A DNA stretch of 64,000 bases, taken from positions 434,001-498,000 of the forward strand of contig NZ_JAGXTP010000001.1 of assembly GCF_018334155.1 (NCBI RefSeq), read 5' to 3'. Position 1 is the first letter of the stretch. Every line of letters begins with the position of its first letter. The notes beneath the pieces are model-generated. The model did no database searches and had not been told where the DNA came from. It saw only the letters and a program-made list of their open reading frames with translations. The position numbers were made by a program, and so were the translations under genes. Shown one piece after another: positions 44,382-56,891 of the stretch. Source of the stretch: Devosia litorisediminis. Lineage in GTDB: Bacteria > Pseudomonadota > Alphaproteobacteria > Rhizobiales > Devosiaceae.

Positions 44382-44863
44382 TATTGGCCGAGACCCTTAG
44401 TGATATCGAGTATCGGAAATTGACGTCAGCAGAGGCGAATGAGACTTCGCGTAATCAGATCAGTCGGCCGCAATATTCGATGCTCGGGAGCTTAGCGCCA
44501 AAATATGGTCTGTTCAATATCTGTATAGGTATGACAAATAGCCCGGCGGGAACACTGTTCTCGTCAGGTGGGTACGGCGTATCGTCAAGTATTTGCACCA
44601 AATTTTCGCAATCTGGTGCTGGTGCGCTATGGGTTAGGCATCCGGTCTGACCGGACGCTTGTCCTTGGCACCGTGTCACCACCCAGCATCGTCGCGCTGA
44701 ACCTGACACCTGATGATAGCGGAAAAGGGAGACGCTGGAACGTTGAACTCAAAGCCGCGGGTGGCGTTGCGGTGATCGGGCCGCTTGCATTTCTGACGAA
44801 ATGGGTGCAAATCCCCGCGCGCCGGGCGATTTGGGCCGGTAACCCTTCAGAGATCACATCGTC
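44382..44863. other. Gene-free, relatively AT-rich stretch upstream of cspA
   Basis: About 480 bases with lower GC than the neighbours, especially 44395-44600. Short frames here have no ribosome-binding site or recognisable domain. It should contain the cspA promoter and long leader. A dyad GCACCA-N13-TGGTGC lies at 44595-44619. Confidence 0.5.
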
Positions 44864-45844
44864 TTGACCAAGACGTCTTATTCTTCTGGCGATGCCATCG
44901 CCGATCGCCGTGCTGGCTATGCACGCATGCTGGCCGAAGATGGCGAGCTTGCGGCCGCCGCAGAGGTTATGCAGCAGGCTCTCGAACTGGCGCCGAACTG
45001 GGCCGCCGGATGGGATGTTCTCGGCGATTACTTTGACCGGCTGGGACGAACCGCGGAGGCTATATCGGCGTGGCGCCATCTGGAGGCGCTCGACGATAGT
45101 GGCCAGTTTGGCGCCCGTCTGAAGCTTGCGGTGCATGGCGCCGGGCCGGCTGGCGAAGGGACGGCGATCAGCTATGTCGAGGCGTTGTTTGATCAGTATG
45201 CACCCAAATTCGAGAAGTCGTTGGTTGGCAAGCTGGGCTATCGCGTGCCTGAAATGCTTGATGCACTTGTTGTCGAGGAGATGGCGCGGCTGGGCATTGC
45301 CCGGTTTGAGCGCGGTCTTGATCTTGGGTGTGGCACCGGCCTGATGGGCCAGAAGCTCCGTGACAAGGTGGGCTATCTCGAAGGGATCGATATTTCGGCG
45401 GCCATGATCGCCGAAACGGCTCGCAAGAAGATCTACGACAATCTCGACAAGGCCGAGCTCGTAGCAGCGCTCAGTGCGCGCCAGGCCGAGTCCGATCTGG
45501 TGACTGCGGCAGACGTTTTCATCTATTGCGGGGCACTTGAGCCGGTTCTGGCCGCGCTGGTGCCCGCCTTGTTGCCGGGTGGGCTGGTTGCATTTTCCCT
45601 GGAAGCCCATGACGGCGACGAAGCCGTGTTTCTGCGGCCATCGGTGCGCTACGCACATGGCGTGGACGCAACCCAGACAGCAGTCATAGCTTCAGGACTG
45701 CAATTGTTGCGGTTCGAGACAGTGGTGTTGCGTATGGATCGAGGTGCACCGATCAACGGCATGCTTGTCGTGGCGCGCAAGCCTGAAGTCGTGGCATTGG
45801 CGGCCAATGACGGCGCGGGTACTGACGGCGATGTCGCAGCCTAG
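44864..45844 (+). CDS. TPR-containing SAM-dependent methyltransferase
   Basis: A 326-residue protein read from TTG 44864; no better start is visible. Residues ~15-85 form TPR-like helices (MLAEDGELAAAAEVMQQALE, LGDYFDRLGRTAEAISAWRH). A class I methyltransferase domain follows with GLDLGCGTGLMGQKLRD and GIDISAAMIAETARK. FDQYAPKFEKSLVGKLGYRV before it is typical of this predicted family (COG4976). Substrate unknown. The 60-base gap to the threonine aldolase allows cotranscription. Confidence 0.88.
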   Translation: MTKTSYSSGDAIADRRAGYARMLAEDGELAAAAEVMQQALELAPNWAAGWDVLGDYFDRLGRTAEAISAWRHLEALDDSGQFGARLKLAVHGAGPAGEGTAISYVEALFDQYAPKFEKSLVGKLGYRVPEMLDALVVEEMARLGIARFERGLDLGCGTGLMGQKLRDKVGYLEGIDISAAMIAETARKKIYDNLDKAELVAALSARQAESDLVTAADVFIYCGALEPVLAALVPALLPGGLVAFSLEAHDGDEAVFLRPSVRYAHGVDATQTAVIASGLQLLRFETVVLRMDRGAPINGMLVVARKPEVVALAANDGAGTDGDVAA

Positions 45845-45904
45845 ACGGTAGGCAGGGGTGGGCGGATGCCGCTAAGCTGGCGGTATGCTCAACTGGAACC
45901 TGCC

Positions 45905-46948
45905 ATGACTTCGATCCGCTTTGATTTTCGCTCCGACACCGTGACCAGACCATCGGCGGCCATGCGCCAGGCGATGGCAGAGGCCGAGGTGGGCGATGAT
46001 GTGTTCGGCGATGATCCTACGGTCAAACAGCTGGAACTCCGCATGGCAGCGATGCTGGGCAAGGATGCGGCGCTGTTCGTGCCCTCGGGCACGCAATCCA
46101 ATTTGCTGGCATTGATGAGCCATTGTGGCCGCGGCGACGAGTTCATCGCCGGGCAGGATGCGCATTGCTACAGACATGAAGCAGGTGGTGCTGCAGTGCT
46201 GGGCTCGATCCAGCCTCAGCCCATTGAGCATCAGGCCGACGGCACGATGGATCTGGACGCCATCGAGGCGGCGATCAAGGCCGATGACCATCACTACGCC
46301 ACAACGCGGGTGATCGCGCTGGAGAACACGTTTGGCGGTAAGGTCTTGCCGGTCGGCTATATGGGGCAGGTTGCCGATATTGCCCGACGCCACGACCTGG
46401 GTCTGCATCTGGATGGCGCGCGGGCGTTCAATGCCTGTGTGGCGCTTGGCATGGATATCGCTGCGTTTGCGGCGCCGTTCGACAGTGTCTCGATCTGTCT
46501 GTCCAAGGGGCTCGGCGCGCCGGTGGGTTCAGTGTTGGTCGGGCGGCAGGAGCTGATCGATACCGCACGACGGCACCGCAAGATGCTGGGTGGCGGGATG
46601 CGGCAGTCGGGCATACTGGCAGCGGCTGGACTTTATGCGCTCGATCACAATGTCGACCGACTGGCCGAGGACCATCGCCGCGCACGAACGCTGGCCGCCG
46701 GGCTTGCCGCGTATCCCGCGCTGACGGTTACCATGCCCGACACCAATATCGTGTTTGTCGATGCCGATGCTGCGCTTGGTCAGCGCTTTACCGAGTTTTT
46801 GGGCCGACACGGCGTTGGCATTACTGGCCTTTATGGCAATCAGCGCTGGGTGACCCATCTTGATGTTGACGATGAGGCCGTCGAGAGCGCGCTTACCCAG
46901 GTTGGGGCGTTCTTTGATGCTGAAGCGGGCAGTGCATTTGTCGGCTAG
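45905..46948 (+). CDS. ltaE: Low-specificity L-threonine aldolase
   Basis: A 347-residue PLP enzyme from ATG 45905: FRSDTVTRPSAAMRQAMAEA, EVGDDVFGDDPTV, LFVPSGTQSNLLALMSH, LHLDGARAFNACV and the PLP lysine in SICLSKGLGAPVGSVLVG. It splits L-threonine/allo-threonine into glycine and acetaldehyde. Length and motifs match the fold-type I aldolase family; a related beta-eliminating lyase is the only alternative. Confidence 0.93.
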   Translation: MTSIRFDFRSDTVTRPSAAMRQAMAEAEVGDDVFGDDPTVKQLELRMAAMLGKDAALFVPSGTQSNLLALMSHCGRGDEFIAGQDAHCYRHEAGGAAVLGSIQPQPIEHQADGTMDLDAIEAAIKADDHHYATTRVIALENTFGGKVLPVGYMGQVADIARRHDLGLHLDGARAFNACVALGMDIAAFAAPFDSVSICLSKGLGAPVGSVLVGRQELIDTARRHRKMLGGGMRQSGILAAAGLYALDHNVDRLAEDHRRARTLAAGLAAYPALTVTMPDTNIVFVDADAALGQRFTEFLGRHGVGITGLYGNQRWVTHLDVDDEAVESALTQVGAFFDAEAGSAFVG

Positions 46949-46960
46949 ATCGGAAAAGAG

Positions 46961-46991
46961 TCAGGGCATCGCTTGTGTAGCGACGCCCTGA
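46961..46991. terminator. Hairpin between convergent ltaE and carB
   Basis: TCAGGGC-at-CGCT, loop TGTGT, AGCG-ac-GCCCTGA: 11 pairs with a symmetric 2x2 internal loop. On the minus strand CTCTTTTCC follows, so it should terminate carB. Confidence 0.75.
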
Positions 46992-46996
46992 GAGTT

Positions 46997-50308
<3,312 letters not shown>

Positions 50309-50565
50309 GGTGCTCGCTCGGCTCTAGGACGCAGGGGCCGGGCGAGGCAGAATCACCCGGGCTCAGGCCACCCGCACCACTTGGGCACAACAACTTGACG
50401 TTGCGACGCATGGGGAAGGCTTGGACGGGGTGGTTAAGTGGGCTGTCTAATGGAGATGACCAAGAAAGGGAAGGGGGCGCGGCGATTGAATGGGGAAGGT
50501 TTCCTTATCGCGCTTGCGCGGAGCGGTTCGGCGTAGCCATGCCCGGCCCTGGCGCGGCATCATGC

Positions 50566-51450
50566 TCACCCCAGCATCTCCACCAAGACATCGAACACCA
50601 GGCGGATCCTGCGGCTGGTATGGAGTTCGCGATGAGTGGTGAGCCAGATGGGCGCGGGGATCGGGGTGAAGGTGGGGAGGACCATTTCGACATCAGGCGT
50701 GCGGTCAGCGATCATCTTGCCCATCAGGCCGATACCCAGACCCTCACGCACCAATTGCCAGGCGATGGCGGCACTACTGGTTTGCCAGCCAAAATTGTCG
50801 CTGGTCACCGGCAGGCCGCGCGCGGTGAGTTCGGGGAGCAGGTCCCCCGCATTGGCAAAGCCAATGAAGCGGGCGTCTCGCACATCGGCAAAGTCAGTGG
50901 GGCGCCCATAGCGGTCGAGATAGCTCGTGGCTGCGTATAGATGGGCGCTGAAATCAGGGCATTGGTGCGAGATCAGTTCGGGCTGGGTGGGCGCGACATG
51001 GCGAATGGCGATATCAGCTTCACGGCGCATCAGGTCGCTGATCGAGTTCGACGCGACGATTTCGATTTGCAGCTTGGGCGCGAGTTTTTGCAAGCGCTTG
51101 AACACGTCGGGCAGCACATAGGTGGCAATTACGTCCATGGCGGCGATGCGCACAAGGCCATCGACCGACTGAGACTGCCCCGAAGCGGCCAGTGACAAGC
51201 CATGCGCTGCCTGCCCCATGGCCCGGACCGATACCAGCAGTTCCTGTCCGGCCCCTGTCAGGGAAAGCGATCGGCCGATCCGTTCGAACAGCAGTACCCC
51301 CAGATCGGCTTCCAAGGCGGCAACCTGACGGCTCAATGTCGGCTGGGTCAGGCCGAGCGTGCGGGCGGCAGCGGACAGCGAACCTTGTTCAACCGTGGTC
51401 AAAAAGGCGCGAATATGATTCCAGTCCGGCATCGGCATTGGGTCGTTCAT
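50566..51450 (-). CDS. LysR family transcriptional regulator
   Basis: A 294-residue LTTR: N-terminal winged helix (FLTTVEQGSLSAAARTLGLT, QPTLSRQVAALEADLGVLLF) and a C-terminal co-inducer domain (VDGLVRIAAMDVIATYVLPD, ADIAIRHVAPTQPELISHQC). Divergent from a methyltransferase gene, with a dyad centred between them, so it probably autoregulates and controls that gene. Effector unknown. Confidence 0.93.
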   Translation of the reverse strand: MNDPMPMPDWNHIRAFLTTVEQGSLSAAARTLGLTQPTLSRQVAALEADLGVLLFERIGRSLSLTGAGQELLVSVRAMGQAAHGLSLAASGQSQSVDGLVRIAAMDVIATYVLPDVFKRLQKLAPKLQIEIVASNSISDLMRREADIAIRHVAPTQPELISHQCPDFSAHLYAATSYLDRYGRPTDFADVRDARFIGFANAGDLLPELTARGLPVTSDNFGWQTSSAAIAWQLVREGLGIGLMGKMIADRTPDVEMVLPTFTPIPAPIWLTTHRELHTSRRIRLVFDVLVEMLG

Positions 51451-51490
51451 GCATGAATGTATAAGCCGGCTGCAAATTTTGGCAATTCAC

Positions 51491-51509
51491 CGCATTCTGC
51501 GAATATGCG
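51491..51509. promoter_or_regulatory. Dyad CGCAT-N9-ATGCG at the centre of the LysR/methyltransferase gap
   Basis: A 19-base inverted repeat whose centre (51500) falls almost exactly in the middle of the 98-base divergent region. Its arms and AT-rich flanks fit a LysR-type recognition site, though the spacing differs from the plain T-N11-A rule. Confidence 0.45.
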
Positions 51510-51548
51510 AGCTTGCCGATGGTCAGCGTCAAAGCGAGTGGAGTGGTT

Positions 51549-52172
51549 ATGGGTGATCCTAGTCGGTTCTGGAACAAAATGGCCGAGCGCTATGCGCGTC
51601 AGCCCATCGGCGACGAAGCGGCCTATCAGCACAAACTCAAAACCACGCAGCGCTACTTTCATCCAGAGATGGTGCTGATGGAGTTTGGCTGCGGCACGGG
51701 CAGCACGGCCATAACGCACGCACCATTGGTCAAGCATGTCAGGGCTACCGATTTCTCTGAAGCAATGATTGCCATTGCGCAGGACAAGGCTGTCGCTGCG
51801 GGCGTCAGCAATATCGACTTCGAGGTAGCCGCCATTGATACAATGCCTGTTGTACCCGAAGCCTATGACATGGTTCTGGGGCTGAGCATCCTCCATTTGC
51901 TGGAAGATCGGGATGCCGCGCTCAACAAGGTGTTTGCCATGCTCAAACCAGGCGGGCTGTTCGTGTCGAGCACAGTCTGTATCGGCGACACCATGGCGTT
52001 CTTCAAGTTTGTCGGGCCGATCGGCAAGGCGATGGGACTACTGCCGCATCTGGATGTGATGACCAAGGTCGACTTGATCGAGAGCCAGCATCGCGCTGGA
52101 TTCATCATTGAGGAGGAATACCAGCCCGGCAAGGGCAAAGCGGTGTTCCTGGTGGCGCGCAAGCCTGGCTAG
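51549..52172 (+). CDS. Class I SAM-dependent methyltransferase
   Basis: A 207-residue protein from ATG 51549: FWNKMAERYARQPIGDEAAY at the start, SAM motif I LMEFGCGTGSTAI, motif II ATDFSEAMIAIAQDKA and a Methyltransf_11/25 core (YDMVLGLSILHLLEDRDAAL, FAMLKPGGLFVSST). The hydrophobic VGPIGKAMGLLP region may contact a lipid or quinone-like substrate, but this is a guess. Probably controlled by the divergent LysR regulator. Confidence 0.9.
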   Translation: MGDPSRFWNKMAERYARQPIGDEAAYQHKLKTTQRYFHPEMVLMEFGCGTGSTAITHAPLVKHVRATDFSEAMIAIAQDKAVAAGVSNIDFEVAAIDTMPVVPEAYDMVLGLSILHLLEDRDAALNKVFAMLKPGGLFVSSTVCIGDTMAFFKFVGPIGKAMGLLPHLDVMTKVDLIESQHRAGFIIEEEYQPGKGKAVFLVARKPG

Positions 52173-52485
52173 AGAGTTAGCGATACGACCTCTGGTCTGA
52201 TTGAACGGGCACCCGTTCCGGGACTACGCAATAGCGAAATCAACGCCATGGACACCGCTGCCATTCTGGTTGGGCGGGGATCTGGCACATCAACGAAAAA
52301 TGGGAGTGACCATAACAGTTTGGCGATCTGCAACGAATACACCGGCTGTTAAGCATAGAGCGCCGATAGTGCGACTGGCGGAGTCACTTTTGGGCTCCAA
52401 GACAGATGTCGCGGGTTTGTCGGGCGATTTCAGCGGCGTTGGCTGAAGTGGCTATTGATGAATTATCAAAGCGGAAGTTCGGTGC
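52173..52485. other. Intergenic region before motA
   Basis: About 310 bases without a gene. A perfect hairpin GAACGGG-CA-CCCGTTC (52203-52218) follows the methyltransferase stop but has no T-run. The motA promoter should be near the right end; I see no clear sigma-54 or CtrA site. Confidence 0.5.
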
Positions 52486-53349
52486 ATGCGCCTCATTATT
52501 GGTATCATTGTTGTCTTTGGTTGCGTTTTCGGTGGTTACGCGGCGCTGGGCGGACATCTTGAAGTCCTGTGGCAGCCTTGGGAATTCGTGATCATTCTTG
52601 GTGCTGCCATCGGGGCATTCATCATTGGCAATACCGGCCCGATCATCAAGGGCACCATGGGCGCCATGGGCACGTTGATCAAAGGTTCCAAGTACAACAA
52701 GGCGGCGTATGTCGAACTGCTGGGCATGCAGTTCGCGCTCTACAAGCTGGTGCAGGCCAAGGGTATTCTGGCGCTTGAGCCGCATATCGAAAACCCGCAT
52801 GAGTCAACGCTGTTCGCCCGGTTCCCTACCTTCGCCGGCAATCATCACGCAGTGGAATTCGTCTGCGACTACCTGCGTATGGTGACGCTGGGCTCCAACA
52901 ATGTGCACGAGATGGAAGCATTGATGGATGAGGAACTCGAAACCCATCATCAGGAACAGCATCGATTGATCGGCGCTGTTCAGGCGCTGGCCGACGGTAC
53001 CCCCGCTCTCGGCATCGTGGCCGCTGTGCTTGGCGTGATCAAGACCATGGGCTCCATCGCCGAGCCCCCCGAAGTGCTGGGTCACATGATTGGTGGCGCT
53101 CTGGTGGGTACGTTCTTTGGCGTGTTCGTGGCCTATGGTTTTTTTGGTCCGATGGCTCAGTCGCTCAAGAATATCTACGAGTCTGAATCGAAATACTTCC
53201 TGTCGCTGAAGGCCGGCATGTTGGCCCACATTTCCGGGCAGGTGCCCGTGATGGCCGTGGAGTTCGCCCGCAAGGCACTGATGTCCGAGGATCGGCCCAG
53301 CTTTGCCGAGATCGACGAAGTCGTCTCTAACATGCCTGCGGCAACCTAA
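52486..53349 (+). CDS. motA: Flagellar motor stator protein MotA
   Basis: A 287-residue inner-membrane protein with four helices: IIGIIVVFGCVFGGYAALGG, FVIILGAAIGAFIIGNTGPI, TPALGIVAAVLGVIKTMGSI and LVGTFFGVFVAYGFFGPMAQ. Between helices 2 and 3 is the cytoplasmic domain that contacts FliG. The Pro residues of helices 3/4 region are kept. With MotB it forms the H+ channel that turns the flagellum. motB follows 21 bases later; no other flagellar gene is in the window. Confidence 0.96.
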   Translation: MRLIIGIIVVFGCVFGGYAALGGHLEVLWQPWEFVIILGAAIGAFIIGNTGPIIKGTMGAMGTLIKGSKYNKAAYVELLGMQFALYKLVQAKGILALEPHIENPHESTLFARFPTFAGNHHAVEFVCDYLRMVTLGSNNVHEMEALMDEELETHHQEQHRLIGAVQALADGTPALGIVAAVLGVIKTMGSIAEPPEVLGHMIGGALVGTFFGVFVAYGFFGPMAQSLKNIYESESKYFLSLKAGMLAHISGQVPVMAVEFARKALMSEDRPSFAEIDEVVSNMPAAT

Positions 53350-53370
53350 GTCTGAGAGCGTTCCAGAATC

Positions 53371-54291
53371 ATGGCCGGTTACGATCAGCCCATCATCATC
53401 AAGAAGGTCAAGAAGGCCGCCCATGGTCACCATGGCGGCGCCTGGAAGATTGCTTATGCCGACTTTGTGACGGCGATGATGGCCTTCTTCCTGTTGCTCT
53501 GGCTGATCAGCATGACCACGCCCGAGCAAAAAGAAGGTCTGGCTGACTATTTCGCACCGGCCAATGTGTCGCTGTCGACCAGCGGGTCGGGCGGCATGAT
53601 GGGTGGCACTGCACTGGATACCAGCGGTGCCAAGATGGCCGGTTCGGCCATTGAGGGCATGCGTGATGTGACCATCGCGCCGGAAGCACAAAGCCATGGC
53701 GCGCCCAGCTCGGATAATGGTGGGCGCGACGGCGTTCAGGGCGATGAAGCAGCTCTGGATGGCAAGGCCAATGCCGAGCTCAAGGCCGAGAATGAACGTG
53801 AGTTCCACAGTGCCGCTGCCAGTATTCGGCAGGCCTGGCAGGAGCTGCCTGATATCACCAATGTTCAGGACAATCTGCTGCTCGAAATTGACGAAGAAGG
53901 CCTGAACATCCAGATCGTAGATCAGTCCGGTCGTCCAATGTTCCCCGAGGGCTCGAAATATCCGACCGAGGAGGCGCGGCAGGCCATTGCTGCACTCGGT
54001 CCCATCCTGCAGAAACTGTCTAACCAGATCACCATTTCGGGCCACACCGCCGCCGGTGGGACCTATAGTAATCCCCGATACAGCGCGTGGGAGCTATCGA
54101 GTGACCGAGCCAATGTGGTGCGGGCATTGCTGGGTGAGTTCGGCCTGTCTGATGATCGCATCAACGCAGTCACTGGCAAGTCGACAGTAGACCCGTTTTT
54201 CCCCAATGACCCTTATCAGGCTGCCAATGAGCGCATCAAGATAACCGTGCTCAACGAACCGCCGCCAGTGCCCAGCAATATGGGCTTTTAG
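53371..54291 (+). CDS. motB: Flagellar motor stator protein MotB
   Basis: A 306-residue protein: basic cytoplasmic N-terminus (IIIKKVKKAAHGHHGGAWKI), one membrane helix with the proton-carrying Asp31 (YADFVTAMMAFFLLLWLISM), a long Gly/Ser linker and a C-terminal OmpA-like peptidoglycan-binding domain (NQITISGHTAAGGTY, SSDRANVVRALLGEFGL, ANERIKITVL). It anchors the stator to the cell wall. Confidence 0.96.
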   Translation: MAGYDQPIIIKKVKKAAHGHHGGAWKIAYADFVTAMMAFFLLLWLISMTTPEQKEGLADYFAPANVSLSTSGSGGMMGGTALDTSGAKMAGSAIEGMRDVTIAPEAQSHGAPSSDNGGRDGVQGDEAALDGKANAELKAENEREFHSAAASIRQAWQELPDITNVQDNLLLEIDEEGLNIQIVDQSGRPMFPEGSKYPTEEARQAIAALGPILQKLSNQITISGHTAAGGTYSNPRYSAWELSSDRANVVRALLGEFGLSDDRINAVTGKSTVDPFFPNDPYQAANERIKITVLNEPPPVPSNMGF

Positions 54292-54297
54292 GCGCCA

Positions 54298-54603
54298 CTA
54301 TTCTTCAGGTTCGGTGGTGAACAGCAGGGGGAAGCCCTGACTGCGGGCGAGTTCGGTTGCCCGGTTGGCCTTCTCTTCGGCGATCTCTTTTGTGAACACT
54401 GCCACCACGCACGCCCCCTTGGTGTGTGCGGTCAGCATAATGACGGCCGCCTGGGCTTCGGGCACACGGAATTCAGCCTTGAGCAGGCGCACCACAAACT
54501 CGCGTGGTGTGAAATCGTCATTGACCAAAATGACCTTGTGCAAAGGCCGCTTTGCGGTCTTGGGAACGCTTTTGATGCGAGGCTTGGTGCCGGTCTCAGC
54601 CAT
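54298..54603 (-). CDS. clpS: ATP-dependent Clp protease adaptor ClpS
   Basis: A 101-residue N-recognin from ATG 54603: KVILVNDDFTPREFVVRLL (binding pocket around NDD), VIMLTAHTKGACVVAVFTKE with the conserved His, and IAEEKANRATELARSQGFPL. It delivers N-degron substrates to ClpAP. clpA is not adjacent here, unlike in many genomes; the gene is convergent with motB (6-base gap). Confidence 0.95.
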   Translation of the reverse strand: MAETGTKPRIKSVPKTAKRPLHKVILVNDDFTPREFVVRLLKAEFRVPEAQAAVIMLTAHTKGACVVAVFTKEIAEEKANRATELARSQGFPLLFTTEPEE

Positions 54604-54700
54604 GTGCTCTCCTCGACGTGGCGCCGGTCCTGCGTATCGGTTGTGGAACGCGAGGCCATGATGGGCCGTTGTGCATGTAGCGTCAAAAGGAGGCATGTTC

Positions 54701-54874
54701 ATGCTCAAACTTCTCATCTTGCTCATCATCATCGCCGCAGTGTCGGGCCTGCTCGGGTTTTCCGGCCTGGCAGCGGGTGCAGCTTTTCTGGCCAAGATCG
54801 TCTTTGGCATCATGCTTGTCGGTATCGTCATTGTGCTGGCAATGGCCTTTCTGGGGCTCGCAGCGCTCAGCTAG
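54701..54874 (+). CDS. DUF1328 small membrane protein
   Basis: A 57-residue protein with two hydrophobic helices (LLILLIIIAAVSGLLGFSGL, IVFGIMLVGIVIVLAMAFLG), matching DUF1328/YtjA. ATG 54701 is chosen because AAAAGGAGG ends seven bases before it, whereas ATG 54695 is too close. Family members are induced by general or envelope stress. It ends on a CTAG shared with the GNAT gene. Confidence 0.88.
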   Translation: MLKLLILLIIIAAVSGLLGFSGLAAGAAFLAKIVFGIMLVGIVIVLAMAFLGLAALS

Positions 54875-55338
54875 AGCTTTAGCTTGAAGCCTTCATGCGT
54901 CGCCACAAAGCCCAATCTGGCGTAGAAGCGGTGGGCGTCCGACCGGACCTTGTTTGAGGTAAGCTGGACGCTGCCGCAGCCAGCTTGGCGGCATTGGGCA
55001 ATTGTCCACTCCACCATGGCCTTGCCATATCCGCTGCCCCTGTGGTCGGCACGGACGTGTACGTTTTCCAGCATTCCGCGCTTCATGCCCAAATTGGGCA
55101 AGCCGGGGATGTAGCTGATCTGCAGCGTGCCGACGATCTCACCATCAATTTCAGCCACGATCAGCCGATGACTGGGGTCTGCGGTGATTTCGTCGAATGC
55201 GGATCGATAGCGCGGGTCGCTGAAATTGGTAGGGTGCAAAGGCGGTGTGTTGGCGCCGCGCGCGTCACCAGCGTGGCTGAGCGTCAGCATCACTGGAATA
55301 TCGTCGGGCGTGGCGTCGCGAAGCTGTAACGTGCTCAT
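54871..55338 (-). CDS. GNAT family N-acetyltransferase
   Basis: A 155-residue GNAT protein started at ATG 55338 (alternative ATG 55344). DATPDDIPVMLTLSHAGDAR, IVAEIDGEIVGTLQISYIPG, LENVHVRADHRGSGYGKAMV and VRSDAHRFYARLGFVATHEG give the fold. Acceptor unknown. It follows the ABC exporter genes on the same strand after 20 bases and may be cotranscribed. Confidence 0.9.
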   Translation of the reverse strand: MSTLQLRDATPDDIPVMLTLSHAGDARGANTPPLHPTNFSDPRYRSAFDEITADPSHRLIVAEIDGEIVGTLQISYIPGLPNLGMKRGMLENVHVRADHRGSGYGKAMVEWTIAQCRQAGCGSVQLTSNKVRSDAHRFYARLGFVATHEGFKLKL

Positions 55339-55358
55339 GGGCATCCCAGTTGGTAAGA

Positions 55359-56891
55359 TCAGCGCCGTTTTGGGCTGATCAGTTTCGCCAGACAGAGTAC
55401 CAAAACTGCGATGAAAGCAGGGCCGAGAGCAAGCCAGGAGCCGGCAGCCAGCAGAGCGCCAGTGGCGGCCCACATGATGGAAGCAAACGCCTCGCTAAGC
55501 GTGGCTGCCCGCGACGCGACCTGTCGCCTGCGAAACATTGAACGCTTGGCGACCACGCGAAACCAAAGCTGGATGGCGGTGGCAGAACCGGCCGACAACA
55601 TGGCGCATATTGCCGCAATCAGAGCCATGCGGGGCGAGGCGAAGGCTAGCAACAACAAAAGCGGGGCCAGCACCAGTGCGATGACGATCAGTACCGCCTC
55701 AATCTTTGCGATCAGCACGGTGCCTGGTGTCACGGGCGCCGTGACAACCAGATCGTGAGCGTCCTCTCCCGATATTGCGAGCCAGGCCAGACCTCCGGCG
55801 AGTTGGCCTGAGGCCATGACCAGTACCGGGACAACCACGACGAATGCACCGGCGCTGTTGCCAAAATTCATCCAGAGCAGTAGCGCCGGCGGCACCAGAT
55901 AGAGGATCTGCATCAGCGTCTGCGACATCAACCAAGGGTCGCGCTGCAACAGGCGCCATTCCTTGCGACGCAGGGTCTGACGCGTGGTGGCAGGCTTGAA
56001 GCTATGGCGCGATGGTCGGCGCTGGCTCCGTATGTGGCTGAGACCCGCTGCCGAAATGGCGTGATGGCCATAGCTCGAGGCCGTCAGGACGATCATCATG
56101 ATGAGCGCACCAACACCAACAGCGAGCAAAGTGGTCAGCGAAAGCGGATCGCCAAGCAGGGCATGCGCAGGCAGCCAGAATGGACTGTCGGCTGCGGGCG
56201 CTGCTGCAATGAGTTCTGCGGACTGCAGCAGGGTAAAGCGGGACATGTTGCCATAATAAATAATTGCGGCCGCCTGGACGCCGATGACAAACCCTGCGCC
56301 AACGACAGCGGCCACGATCTGGGCAATCAGGCGGGTCCGCTTGGGGCCAACAAACTGGAACAATGCCATGGTTATCGCCAGCGAGATCGCCGTTGCCAAA
56401 GCACCCAGAGCCGCGACGACCGCATAGGCGGCCAGCCAATGAGCGCCGTCGAGAATGGCCAGCATGTTGATCAACGGGCTGGCGAGCATGCCGGTCAGCG
56501 CCATGGTTGTCAGCGCGACCGCAGCGGTGCGTATGGTGAAGAGGCGTTGGGAAGAGGCGGGCGAGGAGAGGATCAGATCCAGATCCGATCGCGCGTAATA
56601 GACGCGAGTGATCGATTCCAACGCCTGGGAGAGCATCACCGTCCAGAACAGCAGCCCAGTTCCCGTGACCAGGACCAGCGTGCCCTTGTCGAGCATAATG
56701 CCGGTTTTCACCCAAGGTGCGACGAAGCCGAAGGCCAGCAGATGCAGCAGGAGCATGACGATCACTAGAAAAATGGCAAGACCGATGCCGCGGGCGCGGC
56801 GACCGCCGGTCATCAGGGCGTGCCACTCGCGCCATGCAAGAGTGAGCTCGTGGCGGGCAAACCATGGCAGGGAAGCGGGCGCCATGGTCAT
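55359..56891 (-). CDS. ABC exporter membrane protein
   Basis: A 510-residue protein with about twelve membrane helices, for instance GIGLAIFLVIVMLLLHLLAF, WLAAYAVVAALGALATAISL, LLAVGVGALIMMIVLTASSY and GALLAAGSWLALGPAFIAVL, and basic cytoplasmic loops. It is the membrane partner of the ATPase encoded immediately upstream (4-base overlap), in the ABC-2-like group. No specific substrate motif is seen. Confidence 0.85.
   Translation of the reverse strand: MTMAPASLPWFARHELTLAWREWHALMTGGRRARGIGLAIFLVIVMLLLHLLAFGFVAPWVKTGIMLDKGTLVLVTGTGLLFWTVMLSQALESITRVYYARSDLDLILSSPASSQRLFTIRTAAVALTTMALTGMLASPLINMLAILDGAHWLAAYAVVAALGALATAISLAITMALFQFVGPKRTRLIAQIVAAVVGAGFVIGVQAAAIIYYGNMSRFTLLQSAELIAAAPAADSPFWLPAHALLGDPLSLTTLLAVGVGALIMMIVLTASSYGHHAISAAGLSHIRSQRRPSRHSFKPATTRQTLRRKEWRLLQRDPWLMSQTLMQILYLVPPALLLWMNFGNSAGAFVVVVPVLVMASGQLAGGLAWLAISGEDAHDLVVTAPVTPGTVLIAKIEAVLIVIALVLAPLLLLLAFASPRMALIAAICAMLSAGSATAIQLWFRVVAKRSMFRRRQVASRAATLSEAFASIMWAATGALLAAGSWLALGPAFIAVLVLCLAKLISPKRR

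Noticed and set aside
44384..44650. 88-codon frame downstream of the cspA start region
   Set aside because: No ribosome-binding site, no recognisable motif and untypical codon use.
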